Assembly (NCBI GenBank): GCA_016271365.2 | Contig: JADMNL010000022.1 | Coordinates: 223,424,501-223,488,500 of the forward strand | DNA length: 64,000 nucleotides | Direction: 5' to 3' | Origin: Neoceratodus forsteri | Taxonomy: Eukaryota > Chordata > Ceratodontiformes > Ceratodontidae | Part shown: piece by piece, positions 1 to 12,800 of the stretch | Layout of the letters: each line of letters starts with the position of its first letter | How positions within the stretch are numbered: position 1 is the first letter of the stretch | Position numbers and translations under genes: made by a program | Notes under the pieces: model-generated | The model's input: the letters and a program-made list of their open reading frames with translations, nothing else | Database searches by the model: none | Told to the model about the DNA's origin: nothing

Positions 1-1210
1 CTTGAAAGAGTTGGTGGAGATCCTGGCAGAGCCATTGGCAGACTTGTTCAATACCTCTCTGAGGACAGGGTGCATACCCCAGGACTGGAGGATGGCACAC
101 ATGGTGCCCCTCCACAGAAGTGGTCCCAAAAATGATCCAAGCAGCTATAGACCAGTAAACCTTACATCCATTGTGGGGAAGTTAATGGAGATGATCCTTA
201 AGGAGAGGTTGGTAACCTCTCTGGAAGGGAATAGTCAACAGGATGGAAAGCAAAATGGGTTTGTCTCTGGCAGAGCCTGCCAGACCAACCTGGAGGACTA
301 CTATGATTGGATGACTAGGGCACCTGACAAGGGCCAGGTGGTGGATGTCCTGTATCTGGATTTCAGCAAGGCCTTCAATTCGGTGCCACATGGGAGGCTG
401 ATTGGTAAATTGGGATACCAGGAGACAGGAATGAAGATGGTGAATTGGGTCAAGAACTGGTTACAGGGGAGGCAGCAGAAGGTTGTGGTGGGAGGGGAAC
501 TCTCAGCTCCAAGGGCTGTGACTAGTGAAGTGCCACATGACTCCTTACTGGACCCGGTACTGTTTGGCCTTTTCAGCACTGACATCTCACATGGCATTAA
601 GAACAAAATTAGCCTTTTTGCAGAAGACACAAAGATTGGGGCAGTGGTGGATGACACAGTAGGGAGAGAGGGGCTGCAGGAAGATCCGACTAAACTTGAG
701 TGCTGGTCAGACACATGGCAAATGGGGTTTAATGCAAAGAAGTACAAAGTAATGCACATGGGAGTAAGGAATCCAAGGAGGTGTTTCCAGTTGGGAGGAG
801 TGCAGATAGCCACTACGGAGGAGGAGAAAGATCTGGGGGTGATAACAGGGTAAATGAACCACTCAACACAATGTAGAAAAGCTACAGCTAAAGCCAATAA
901 TGATGGGGTGTACTGCTAGAGGTATCGCCTCCAGGAGAGGAGAGATAATCCTGTCTCGTACAGGTCATTGGTGAGGCTGCACCTGGAGTACTGCATACAG
1001 TACTGGCACCCATACTTAAGGAAGGATGTTAAATTACTGGAGGGTTCCAGTGCAGAGCTACATGGATAATCCTGGGATTGGAGGACAAACCCTATAACGA
1101 AAGGTTAAAGGAATTGAACATGTATTCCCTGGAGGAGAGGATGGATGGGGGGTTATGATAGAGACCTTTAAATATTTGAAGGATATTAACAAGACTATGC
1201 TCTCCAGAGT
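1..1210 (+). pseudogene. CR1-type LINE reverse transcriptase, 3' fragment (CR1 copy 1)
   Basis: Remains of the reverse transcriptase of a CR1-clade non-LTR retrotransposon, which would copy its RNA at a nicked target. The frame from base 2 to 853 shows PQDWR, SSYRPVNLTSIVGK, a GFVSGRACQTNL segment, the A box LDFSKAFNSVPH and then FAEDT, where an active enzyme has FADDT. The loop normally reading GVPQGS is also changed (EVPHDS). After 853 the frame shifts, but the C-terminal CR1 block continues to about 1200 (RPHLEY-like, then ERLKELNMYSLEER). The endonuclease is missing because the window starts inside the RT. The same subfamily recurs on the reverse strand at 28.8-30.6 kb. It is dead: catalytic change, frameshifts and stops. 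Confidence 0.9.
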
Positions 1211-1634
1211 GGGGTGTGTCTTTCTGAGGAGCCACAGTGAGTTGTCAGGAGCAGTAACATGGCATCATCTGGTGAGGAGGGGCTGATGAGCACTGAGGAA
1301 CATTGCTGTGTGATGAGAGATTACTAGGACATTTTGATTATGAGGTTAGGTACTGTTTTGTGTTAAAGTTTTTTTGTCCCGGGTAGTGTGTGTGTGTTTC
1401 TTTTTCATGAGGTTTCAGTCAGTCTCTTGTGTGTTGTGAAAATGTTTTGTGGACTTGATTTGTTTGGTGTGTTAGGGAGGGAGTGATTTTCTTAATTGTT
1501 AGGGTGGTGTGGTATAGTGTGTTTAATTAGTTTAGTCCATTCATTAAGTTTGTTTTGATTGTTTAGTGGTGCATACTTACACACCTAAACCTGTATACCT
1601 ATTAACTTAGGTATACAGATATAGATGTGTAGAT
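1211..1634. other. Spacer with no recognisable gene (also 6945-7378)
   Basis: T- and G-rich sequence between the CR1 tail and the short tandem repeats. It could be a CR1 3' UTR or the remnant of another repeat. No coding frame is supported on either strand. Confidence 0.4.
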
Positions 1635-1740
1635 ACACAGTTTTAATTTGGAGGATTACAGCTTTAATTGGGAGGTATGCAGCTTTAAGTGGGAGATAAA
1701 ACAGCTTTAATTCAGAGGTATACAGGTTTAACTTGGGGCT
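1635..1740 (+). repeat. Short tandem repeats of about 21-22 bp
   Basis: Four to five diverged units on the theme ACAGCTTTAATTGGGAGGTA occur head to tail in an AT-rich stretch. The whole array is repeated by the large duplication at 7379-7484. Confidence 0.7.
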
Positions 1741-1890
1741 GGTATACTGGGAAATACATGCTAGTGGATCCTATGGGTCTATATCTCCATCCACATACAG
1801 TATTATTATACTTTAGTAAACCTTTGATGTAATTATTGCAGGTATTGGGAATTATGTAATAGACCCAGTTTAACAGAAGCCTTGTTACAA

Positions 1891-1916
1891 TATGATAGAA
1901 ACATAGAAACATAGAA
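1891..1916 (-). repeat. CR1 3' terminal octamer repeat
   Basis: Read on the reverse strand this is TTCTATG repeated three times. Short octamer repeats of the ATTCTATG type at the 3' end are a known hallmark of CR1 LINEs. It fixes the 3' end of the reverse-strand CR1 that follows. The matching copy is near 7635-7660. Confidence 0.85.
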
Positions 1917-4125
1917 TTTGATGGCAGATAAGGACCGCTTTTGGCTCCACCTTAGTCTGCCCATTTCCTACCTAATGGATAAGCTGCAGATCCTAGTTAA
2001 CCAGCAGCCTACTTCTTTCTGCCCCTACCCCTAAATTGCCTTTATGACTGTCCCATGCATGCTTGAATTCCACCACTGTTTTTGACTCCAACCTCCTCTA
2101 GAAGGCCGTATTCATGCATCCACAACCCTCTCTGAAAAAATACTTCCTTAAATTACCTCTGAGCTGACCCCCCCTATCTTCAAATTGTGCCCCCTTGTTC
2201 TTGCACACCTCTTGTTTTGAAAGATGCTACCCTCTTGGACTTTGTTGATTCCCTTGAGGTACTTGAAAGTTTCTATCATGTCCCCCCTCTCCCTCCTTTC
2301 CTCGAGGCTATACATATTAAGCTCCTTAAGTCTCTTTTCATATGTCTTCCGGTGCAGACCCTGTACCATTTTAGTTGCCCTTCTCTGGACAGCTTCCATC
2401 CTGTCTATATCTTTGTGGAGACTGGGTCTCCAGAACTGCATGAGTTCTCCAGATGGGGTCTGACCAGCTGTCTGTACCAGAGGGATAATAACTTCCTGTT
2501 TTCTACTGGTGATGCCTCTCCTATGCATCCCAGTATTCCCCAACCCTCTTTGCTGCCCTCTCACATTGCTTGCCCCACCTTTGGGTCATCTGATATGATT
2601 AACCCCAGGTCCCTTTCCATTTTTGTTGTTGTTAGTATCTCACCCCCACTACTCTTCCCTGGGTTTTTGTTTCCAGGTGCATTACCTTGCACTTCTTAGC
2701 ATTGAATCTAAGCTGCCATACATTTGACCATTCCTCTAACCTTGCCAAGTCAGTTCTCATCCTTTCCACCCTAACTTGTGCATCAGCTCTTTGCAGATCT
2801 TTGTGTCATCTGCAAAGAGACATACTTTTCTTCCAGTCCCTCTGCAATGTCACTTATAAAGACATTGAAGAGGACTGGTCCTAACTACTGAACCCTCAAA
2901 ATACTCACTAGTAACCCTCCCTTTCTTCATGTGGACTACATTTACTATTACTCTCTGTGTCCTATTCTCCAGCCATTCTTTACCCAGGCTGTCATCTTGG
3001 GACCCACCCCAGGCTGGCTAACTTGTATAATAATCTTTGTGTGGGACTGTGTCAAATGCCTTGCTAAAGTCTAGGTAGGCCATGTCCACAGCCCCTCCCT
3101 GATCTACTACTTTGGTCACCCAGTCAAAGAAACCTATCAGTTTTGTCTGGCATGACCTTCCCGCTATGAATCCATGTTCCCTTGGGTCCTGTGCCCCTCT
3201 AGCCTCTAGATACTCGACAATTCTTTCCTTCAGAAGTGATTCCATCATTTTCCCTACCACTGAGGTTAAACTAACAGGTCTGTAGTTTCCTGCTTCTGCC
3301 TTGCTCCCACTTTTGTGAAGGGGAATCACATCTGCCCTCCTCCAGTCCTCGGGTACCACCCCATCCTCCCATGATTTGTTGAAGAGGGTAGTCAGTGGTG
3401 TCACTAGTTCTACTCTTAGTTCTTTTAGAATTCTGGGATGAATCTCATCAGGCCCCATTGCTTTGTCCACCTTCAGTTTTAAGAGTTCTTTTCAGAACCC
3501 TTCTGTAAATGGGCTGGTATCAACTTCTGTATCCAGAGTGTTTCTACTGTTTGTTTTAGGTACCTCCCCCTTCCTTTGTAAATACTGAGCAAAATATTTG
3601 TTTAGTATCTCTGTCTTTTCACAGTCACCCTCTGCCCACCCTCCCTCCCTTTTATTAAACCTCACTATCCCTCCCTTGGTCTTCCTTCTTCTCGCTCCCT
3701 GGTGACCTATAAAGGTTTTAGCCCCTTCTTAACTGAATTGGCTATCTTTTCCTCGGTTTGGGCCTTTGCTGTTCAGACTGCCTTCCCAGCTTCCTTTTGC
3801 TTTAACTGATACAGTTCTCTGTCCTGCTCCTTCTGTGATTCCTTGTACTTCCTGAATGCTTTCTTTTTCTCTTGAACCTTCATTGCTACTTCCTTTGAGA
3901 ACCATAGTGGGTTCTTACATCATTTCGTTTTGTTTATTTGCTTCACACAAAGGCTTGTTACCTCTGTGATGGCAGTTTTTATTATTCCCCATTGTTCTTC
4001 CACCCTCCTTCCTGCCCATTTGCTAGTGCATTCCTTAGGCACTCATCCATTTTGGCAAAGTCAGCCTTCCTAAAGTCCAGTACTTTTGCCTTTGTATGGC
4101 TTGACTCTATTTAGTATGTTAGTAT
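1891..4125 (-). pseudogene. CR1 LINE, reverse strand (CR1 copy 2, first duplicate)
   Basis: A 5'-truncated CR1 lies on the reverse strand. From its 5' side (high coordinates) it shows the linker between endonuclease and RT (about 3500-4110), then RT start AMGPDEIHPRILKEL, EDWRRADVIPLHKSGSK, NYRPVSLTSVVGKMMESLL, GFIAGRSCQTKL and LDFSKAFDTVPHK (3018-3470). The catalytic FADD region falls in a badly shifted stretch near 2800. The C-terminal block QRRATKMVQGLHRKTYE...YSLEERRERGDMIETFKYLKGI is at 2148-2564. The 3' octamer repeat ends the element. The endonuclease is absent. Several frameshifts make it inactive. Confidence 0.9.
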
Positions 4126-6797
4126 AAAAAAAGAAAAATATGGGTTGCTTGGAAGGGGAAGAAGAATTATTATTGGATCTTTGGTAAAAGGGAAATGATA
4201 TTACATTTTAGGGGGCTTAATTGGAAAAATATCCTATGCATAAATGAAGGGAACATAATTGAAGGTTCATGCCATTTAGAGAAAATGATCAGCATGAATT
4301 CTGGCAGAGCTCTTAAACATTATGACGTGGACCGTCAATGGTATCTCCAACGCAGTTAAAAGGAAGAACATTTAAGATTTTGTGAAAAAGAAATGGATTA
4401 ACTGTCTTTTACAGGAAACTCATTGGAATCAACAAGAATTTGAAAAATTGAAAAGGTTATGGTGAGGGCATGGTGTGCATTGTGCTCCAAAGGGAAAAAA
4501 ACATAGGGGAGTAGCGATTTTTTTTTCTTCAAATCTAAATATTAAAATGAAAGAGATTTTCTTAGACAATCAGGGTAGATATTTGATATGTCAGGTGGTA
4601 CATAATAATTGGGATTTAACTATGGCATCACTGTATGGCCCTAATAATAATGACCCTTAGTTTTTTATAGATTTTTTCTTAATTTGACTAAATTCTTGGG
4701 CCCATATTTATGTAGGAGGGACTTTAAAGTTAACTTGGACCCAATTATGGATAGATAAATCTGCTGGTTCCACCTCTCGTCGGCCTCACACATATTAATC
4801 AGAAGGATGAAAGAACTTAATCTTTTTTGATTTATAGAGATCAGAATCGAGCTCCTAGAGAATTCTCTTTTTTCCCATCCCCATAGGACATAGTCATGAA
4901 TTGATTCATATTGGGGTCCCATAAATTGGTTAAGAGAATGATTATGAGTTCATATGCAGGGATCCTAATTTCTGACCATTCACCACTAATCTTGAAACTC
5001 CACTGTAAGCTAATTAATAGGCAGAAAAGATGGTCTGTGGAGCCTTGGTTATTTCAAGATGATAAATTTTCGGAATTTCTTGTTAAAGAAAGTGTACTTT
5101 ATATGGATTATAATTCATCCCCTGAATGTTCAATGGATATTATATGGGAAGCCTGGAAGGCATATATAGGGATAATAATTTCTCATTATTCCTATATTAA
5201 ATATAAATATCGGGTAACTACAACTGAATCAATTTACAGAAGGAAGTTAAAAGGGCAGAACATAGGTATTTAAGTATACTTATGAGGACGGGACCACTGT
5301 GAGGTGAGAAAATTTGAAATGGCAATATAACAAAATATTGGATGTGAAAACAGAAGAACTATAATAACATATTCTGCTCAAGATGACAAGTCTGGAAAAG
5401 TTCTGGCATATCTTAAAGAAAGCTAGTAAGCCATAAGAGAGTTGGAGATTACTGGAGGGAAAACTACTGATCCCATAGAAATTAATGAGGTATTTAAACA
5501 CTTTTATCAACAGCTATATACCCCTAGAGGTGCTAGTTATGAATCTTGAAACTTTTCAGAAGTTTGAAATTTCAGAGATAAATCAAGAAGAACAGTTAAG
5601 ACGTAATGCAGAAATTACTTAAGAAGAAGTGAGAGGCAATTAATTATCAAAGTAATGGTAAAGCAATCGGGTTTGATGGGCTCCCTTGAAATTTATAAAA
5701 TTTGTATAGCTCAGATGCACACCTGTTCTGAGTTAAACTTTTTCTTTTACCTCTGGTGGTTCTAGTCCACTATCTTTTTGGAAGCTGTGGTTGGGTTACT
5801 TCCTAAGGAAGGTAAAATCCACTTTTCCAGGATCATATCATCCAATTTCTTTATTAAACTTCGAATAATAAAATACTAGCTAAAATTTAGACTAGGATTG
5901 AAAGATATTATTGGAAAACTTATACAAAAGATCAAACTGAAGCTTCATAAGGGTGTGGAATCTGGCTACAATAACATTAAAATGCATGTAACATCTTAAA
6001 TAACCCTTATTAGTGAAGATTATGCTTGAAGTTGCAGTGATTTATCACTAGATGCAGAGAAGGCCTTCAATAAAGTGGAATGAATCTTATTTAAGATTTG
6101 GAAGAAGTTAATGTGGGCACCCATTTTTATTAAATGGATTAAAATACTTTATGCATTCCCAACAACTCAAATAATTTCTAATCAAGAGATCTCACCCAAA
6201 TTTAATCTGTTTAGAAGAACAAAGCAAGGATGCCCATTATCAACATTGCTTTTTGCACTGGCTATTGAACCATTGGCAAATGCTATAAGAAGTACCTAAT
6301 AAGGGCTTTTCTAATACTAAAGAATAACTTAAAATTTCCTTGTATGCAGATGACCTTTTGTTGTATATTACTAACCCTGATAGTAATTAAGGACAGATTA
6401 TGGAAACTATAGCTTTTCGGGAAATTTAAAGGTTTAAAAATAAGTTGGGACAAATCCATTCTGTTCTCATACATTTAAATAAGTTCCTCAGAGTTTAAAT
6501 CATTATCCATTTAAAAGCAGGAAGAGAAAAACGAAATATTTAGAATTTTTTGGCCGAGATATAAATAAGTTATTGATTGTAATTATGCACAAGGGTTGTC
6601 TACCCTAAAAATAGTTTGGATTCATGGATGGATCTTCCATTGACTCTTCAGGGTAGAGTGCAGACAGTAAAAATATTCTTCCAAACTTCGTTAACTGTTT
6701 CAAGCTTTACCTTTAAGATGAGAGATATTTGTTTACTTAAATGGAAAAAAATTATTAAAAACATTTCTTTGGAGAAACAAAAAGTCAAAGGATTAGT
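4126..6797 (+). pseudogene. L1/Tx1-group LINE ORF2, first duplicate, truncated
   Basis: ORF2 of an L1/Tx1-group retrotransposon (endonuclease plus reverse transcriptase). The likely start is the ATG at 4322, giving MTWTVNGISNAVKRKN. The endonuclease shows LLQETHW, KKHRGVAIFFSSNL, LYGPNN and ISDHSPLILKL (about 4960-5000). RT remnants include DAEKAFNKVE (about 6055) and RRTKQGCPLSTLLFALAIEPLAN (about 6210-6290), then YADDLLLYI near 6345. Numerous frameshifts and stops break the frame far more than in the second duplicate. The frame ends at 6797, where the duplicated block restarts, so the C-terminal third is missing here. Confidence 0.88.
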
Positions 6798-7378
6798 TGG
6801 ATAATCCTGGGATTGGAGGACAAACCCTATAACTAGAAAGGTTAAAGGAATTGAACATGTATTCCCTGGAGGAGAGGATGGATGGGGGGTTATGATAGAG
6901 ACCTTTAAATATTTGAAGGATATTAACAAGACTATGCTCTCCAGAGTGGGGTGTGTCTTTCTGAGGAGCCACAGTGAGTTGTCAGGAGCAGTAACATGGC
7001 ATCATCTGGTGAGGAGGGGCTGATGAGCACTGAGGAACATTGCTGTGTGATGAGAGACTAGGGACATTTTTGATTATGAGGTTAGGTACTGTTTTGTGTT
7101 AAAGGATTTTTTTTTGTCCCGGGGTAGTGTGTGTGTGTTTCTTTTTTCGCAGGTTTCAGTCAGTCTCTTGTGTGTTGTGAAAATGTTTTTGTGGACTTGA
7201 TTTGTTTAGGTGTGTTAGGGAGGGAGGGGATTGTTCTTAATTGTTAGGGTGGTGTGGTATAGTGTGTTTAATTAGTTTAGTCCATCATTAAGTTTGTTTT
7301 GATTGTTTAGTGGTGCATACTTACACACCTAAACCTGTATACCTATTAACTTAGGTATACAGATATAGATGTGTAGAT

Positions 7379-7484
7379 ACACAGTTTTAATTTGGAGGAT
7401 TACAGCTTTAATTGGGAGGTATGCAGCTTTAAGTGGGAGATAAAACAGCTTTAATTCAGAGGTATACAGGTTTAACTTGGGGCT
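7379..7484 (+). repeat. Short tandem repeats of about 21-22 bp, duplicated copy
   Basis: Same array as 1635-1740, carried by the second copy of the large duplication; the two arrays look identical in sequence and length. Confidence 0.7.
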
Positions 7485-7634
7485 GGTATACTGGGAAATA
7501 CATGCTAGTGGATCCTATGGGTCTATATCTCCATCCACATACAGTATTATTATACTTTAGTAAACCTTTGATGTAATTATTGCAGGTATTGGGAATTATG
7601 TAATAGACCCAGTTTAACAGAAGCCTTGTTACAA

Positions 7635-9843
7635 TATGATAGAAACATAGAAACATAGAATTTGATGGCAGATAAGGACCGCTTAGCCCACCCAGTCTGC
7701 CCATTTCCCTACCTAATGGATAAGCTGCAGATCCTAGTTAACCAGCAGCCTACTTCTTTCTGCCCCCACCCCCTAGAATTGCCTTATGACTGTCCCATGC
7801 ATGCTTGAATTCCACCACTGTTTTTGACTCCACAACCTCCTCTAGAAGGCCGTACTCATGCATCCACAACCCTCTGTGAAAAATACTTCTTAAATTACCT
7901 CTGAGCTGACCCCCTCTATCTTCAAATTGTGCCCTCTTGTTCTTACACCTCTTGTTTTGAAAGATGCTACCCTCTTGAACTGTTGATTCCTTGAGGTACT
8001 TGAAAGTTTCTATCATGTCCCCTCTCCCTCCTTTCCTCGAGGCTACATATTAGCTCCTTAAGTCTCTTTTCATATGTCTTCCGGTGCAGACCCTGTACCA
8101 TTTAGTTGCCCTTCTCTGGACAGCTTCCATCCTGTCTATATCTTTGCGGAGACTGGGTCTCCAGAACTGCATGCAGTTCTCCAGATGGGGTCTGACCAGC
8201 TGTCTGTACAGAGGGATAATAACTTCCTGTTTTCTACTGGTGATGCCTCTCCCTATGCATCCCAGTATTCCCCCAGCCCTCTTTGCTGCCCTCTCACATT
8301 GCTTGCCCACCTTTAGGTCATCTGATATGATTAACCCCAGGTCCCTTTCCATTTTTGTTGTTGTTAGTATCTCACCCCCCACTACTCTTCCCCTGGGTTT
8401 TTGTTTCCCAGGTGCATTACCTTGCACTTCTTAGCATTGAATCTAAGCTGCCATACATTTGACCATTCCTCTAACCTTGCCAAGTCGTTCTCATCCTTTC
8501 CACCCCAACTTGTGCATCAGCTCTGTTGCAGATCTTTGTGTCATCTGCAAAGAGACATACTTTTCCTTCCAGTCCCTCTGCAATGTCACTTATAAAGACA
8601 TTGAAGAGGACTGGTCCTAACTACTGAACCCTCTTGGTACCCCACTAGTAACCCCTCCTTTCTTCAGAGTGGACTACATTTACTATTTACTCTCTGTGTC
8701 TATTCTGCCAATTCTTTACCCAGGCTGTCATCTTGGGACCCACTCCCAGGCTGGCTAACTGTATATTAATCTTTTTGTGTGGGACTGTGTCAAATGCCTT
8801 GCTAAAGTCTAGGTAGGCCATGTCACACAGCCCCTCCCTGATCTACTACTTTGGTCACAGTCAAAGAAACCTATCAGTTTTGTCTGGCATGACCTTCCGC
8901 TATGAATCCATGTTCCTTTGGGTCCTGTGCCTTCTAGCCTCTAGATACTGGACAATTCTCTTTCCTTCAAAGTGATTCCATCATTTTCCCTACCACTGAG
9001 GTTAAACTAACAGGTCTGTAGTTTCCTGCTTCTGCCTTGCTCCCACTTTTGTGAAGGGAATCACATCTGCCCTCCTCCAGTCCTTCGGGTACCACCCCAT
9101 CCTCCCATGATTTGTTGAAGAGGGTAGTCAGTGGTGTCACTAGTTCTACCTTAGTTCTTTTGAAATTCTGGGATGAATCTCATCAGGCCCCATTGCTTTG
9201 TCACCTTCAGTTTTAAGAGTTCTTTTCAGAACCCTTCTGTAAATGGGCTGGTATCAACTTCTGTATCCAGAGTGTTTCTACTGTTTGTTTTAGGTACCTC
9301 CCCCCTTCCTTTGTAAATACTGAGCAAAATATTTGTTTAGTATCTCTGTCTTTCACAGTCACCCTCTGCCCACCCTCCCTCCCTTTTATTAAACCTCACT
9401 ATCCCTCCCTTGGTCCTTCCTTCGCTCCTGGTGTACCTATAAAGGTTTTAGCCCCTTCTTAACTAGATTGGCTATCTTTTCCTCGGTTTGGGCCTTTGCT
9501 GTTCAGACTGCCTTCCCAGCTTCCTTTTGCTTTAACTTTGATACAGTTCTCTGTCCTGCTCCTTCTGTGATTCCTGTACTTCCTGAATGCTTTCTTTTTC
9601 TCTTGAACCTTCATTTGCTTCCTTTGAGAACCATAGTGGTTCTTACATCATTTCGTTTTGTTTATTTGTTCCACAAACGGCTTGTTACCTCTGTGATGGC
9701 AGTTTTATTATTCCCCATTGTTCTTCCACCCTCCTTCCTGCCATTTGCTAGTGCATTCCTTAGGCACTCATCCATTTTAGCAAAGTCAGCCTTCCTAAAG
9801 TCCAGTACTTTTGCCTTTGTATGGCTTGACTCTATTTAGTATG
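7635..9843 (-). pseudogene. CR1 LINE, reverse strand (CR1 copy 2, second duplicate)
   Basis: Duplicate of 1891-4125. The reverse strand again ends in the TTCTATG octamer repeat (about 7635-7660). The C-terminal RT block (CIGRGITSRKQEVIIPLYRQ, LENCMQFWRPSLRKDIDRME, QRRATK) is at 8050-8427, in a better frame than in the first duplicate. The RT core and the endonuclease-RT linker occupy about 8760-9840 with frameshifts. On the forward strand the linker gives an apparent open frame at 9468-9839 that is only antisense. Confidence 0.9.
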
Positions 9844-12800
9844 TTAGTATAAAAAAGAAAAATATGGGTTGCTTGGAAGGGAAGAAGAATTATTATTGAT
9901 CTTTGGTAAAAGGAAATGATATTACATTTTAGGGGCTTAATTGGAAAAATATCCTATGCATAAATGAAGGGAACATAATTGAAGGTTCATGCCATTTAGA
10001 GAAAATGATCAGCATGAATTCTGGCAGAGCTCTTAAACATTATGACGTGGACCGTCAATGGTATCTCCAACGCAGTTAAAAGGAAGAACATTTAAGATTT
10101 TGTGAAAAAGAAATGGATTAACTGTCTCTTTTTACAGGAAACTCATTGGAATCAACAAGAATTTGAAAAATTGAAAAGGTTATGGTGAGGGCATGGTGTG
10201 CATTGTGCTCCAAGGGGAAAAAAACATAGGGGAGTAGCGATTTTTTTTTCTTCAAATCTAAATATTAAAATGAAAGAGATTTTCTTAGACAATCAGGGTA
10301 GATATTTGATATGTCAGGTGGTACATAATAATTGGGATTTAACTATGGCATCACTGTATGGCCCTAATAATAATGACCCTTAGTTTTTTATAGATTTTTT
10401 CTTAATTTGACTAAATTCTTGGGCCCATATTTAATAGGAGGGGACTTTAAGTTAACCTTGGACCCAATTATGGATAGATAAACGGCTGGTTCCACCCTGT
10501 CGAAGGCCTCACACATATTAATCAGAAGGATGAAAGAACTTAATCTTTTTGATTTATAGAGATCAGAGAATCCAGACTCCAGAGAATTCTCTTTTTTTCC
10601 CACATCCCCATAGGACATAGTCATGAATTGATTACATATTGGGGTCCCATAAATTGGTTAAGAGAATGATTATGAGTTCATATGCAGGGATCCTAATTTC
10701 TGACCATTCACCACTAATCTTGAAACTCCACTGTAAGCTAATTAATAGGCAGAAAAGATGGTCTGTGGAGCCTTGGTTATTTCAAGATGATAAATTTTCG
10801 GAATTTCTTGTTAAAGAAAGTGTACTTTATATGGATTATAATTCATCCCCTGAATGTTCAATGGATATTATATGGGAAGCCTGGAAGGCATATATAGGGA
10901 TAATAATTTCTCATTATTCCTATATTAAATATAAATATCGGGTAACACAACTGAATCACTTACAGAAGGAAGTTAAAAGGGCAGAACATAGGTATTTACA
11001 TACTAAGGAGGACGGGGACCACCGTAGGTGAGAAAATTTGAAATGGCAATATAACAAAATATTGGATGTGAAAACAGAAAGAACTATAATAACATATTCT
11101 GCTCAAGATGACAAGTCTGGAAAAGTTCTGGCATATCTCTTAAAAAAAGAGAAAGCTAGTAGAGCCATAAGAGAGTTGGAGATTACTGGAGGGAAAACTA
11201 CCGATCCCATAGAAATTAATGAGGTATTTAAACACTTTTATCAACAGCTATATACCTCAGAGGTGCCAGTTATGAATCTTGAAACTTTTCAGAAGTTTGA
11301 AATTTCAGAGATAAATCAAGAAGAACAGTTAAGACGTAATGCAGAAATTACTTAAGAAGAAGTGAGAGAGGCAATTAATTATCAAAGTAATGGTAAAGCA
11401 CCGGGTTTTGATGGGCTCCCTTTTGAAATTTATAAAATTTGTATAGCTCAGATTACACCTGTTCTGGTTAAACTTTTCTTTTTTCTTTTACCTCTGGTGG
11501 TTCTAGTCCACTATCTTTTTTGGAAGCTGTGGTTGGGTTACTTCCTAAGGAAGGTAAAAATCCACTTTTTCCAGGATCATATCATCCAATTTCTTTATTA
11601 AACTCGAATAATAAAATACTAGCTAAAATTTAGGCTAGGCGATTGGAAGATATTATTGGAAAACTTATACACAAAGATCAAACTGGCTTCATAAAGTGTA
11701 GATCTGGCCACAATAACATTAGAAATGCATGTAACATCTTAAATAACCCTATTAGTTAAGATTATGCTGAAGTTGCAGTGATTTTATCACTAGATGCAGA
11801 GAAGGCCTTCAATAGGGTGGAATGGGAATACTTATTTAAGATTTTGGAAGAAGTTAATGTGGGCACCCATTTTATTAAATGGATTAAAATACTTTATGCA
11901 TTCCCAACAACTCAAATAATTTCTAATCAAGAGATCTCACCCAAATTTAATCTGTTTAGAAGAACAAGGCAAGGATGCCCATTATCAACATTGCTTTTTG
12001 CACTGGCTATTGAACCATTGGCAAATGCTATAAGGAAATTACCCCTATTAAGGGGCTTTTCTAATACTAAAGAATAACTTAAAATTTCCTTGTATGCAGA
12101 TGACCTTTTGTTGTATATTACTAACCCTGATAGTAATTAAGGACAGATTATGGAAACTATTAAGCTTTTCGGGGAAATTTCGGGGTTTAAAATAAGTTGG
12201 GACAAATCCATTCTGTTCCCCATTCATTTAAATAAAGTTCCTCAGAGTTTAAATCATTATCCATTTAAAGCAGGAAGAGAAAAACTGAAATATTTGGGAA
12301 TTTTTTTGGCCCGAGATATAAATAAGTTATTTGATTGTAATTATGCACAAGGGTTGTCTACCCTAAAAAATAGTTTGGATTCATGGATGGATCTTCCATT
12401 GACTCTTCAGGGTAGAGTGCAGACAGTAAAAATGTGTATTCTTCCCAAACTTCTTTAACTGTTTCAAGCTTTACCTTTAAGATGAGAGAATATTTGTTTT
12501 CTTAAACTGGAAAAAATTATTAAAACATTTCTTTGGAGAAACAAAAAGTCAAGGATTAGTTTGGAAAAACTGAAAACTACAAAAGTAAATGGTGGCTTGC
12601 AATTTCCAGGCTTTAAAACATATAATTTAGCCTGTAGGGCTTGTCAAATGGAGGAATATTATAAAAATGATCCAGGATGGTGGGTATTTTATGAAAATAT
12701 GATTAGTGAATTTGTTGGTCCGACGCAGACACTTTTTTCTAAAATCAAGAAAGCAGAATTAACCAAAATTTCTAATATCTTCCTTAAACATGATATAGAA

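Larger units (their letters stand above)
1063..6797 (+). repeat. Tandem duplication, copy 1 (about 5.7 kb)
   Basis: The block from TGGATAATCC in the CR1 tail to the middle of the L1/Tx1 ORF2 is repeated directly at 6798-12561. The order of contents is the same in both: CR1 tail, short repeats, reverse-strand CR1, L1/Tx1 ORF2. The breakpoint at 6798-6801 joins ORF2 to the CR1 tail through the shared TGGA, so this copy is cut where the second begins. Compared with copy 2, this one has more broken frames. Confidence 0.93.
6798..12561 (+). repeat. Tandem duplication, copy 2 (about 5.76 kb)
   Basis: Direct repeat of 1063-6797. The coordinate offset drifts between about 5723 and 5759 along the unit, so the copies differ by many one to few base insertions and deletions, while long stretches are identical, for example around 4205-4330 against 9940-10070. 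This copy keeps longer ORF2 frames and continues past 12561 into genuine downstream ORF2, which makes it the better reading of the locus. Confidence 0.93.

Noticed and set aside
301..897. 198-codon reverse-strand frame
   Set aside because: Antisense of the CR1 reverse transcriptase; no similarity to a protein family.
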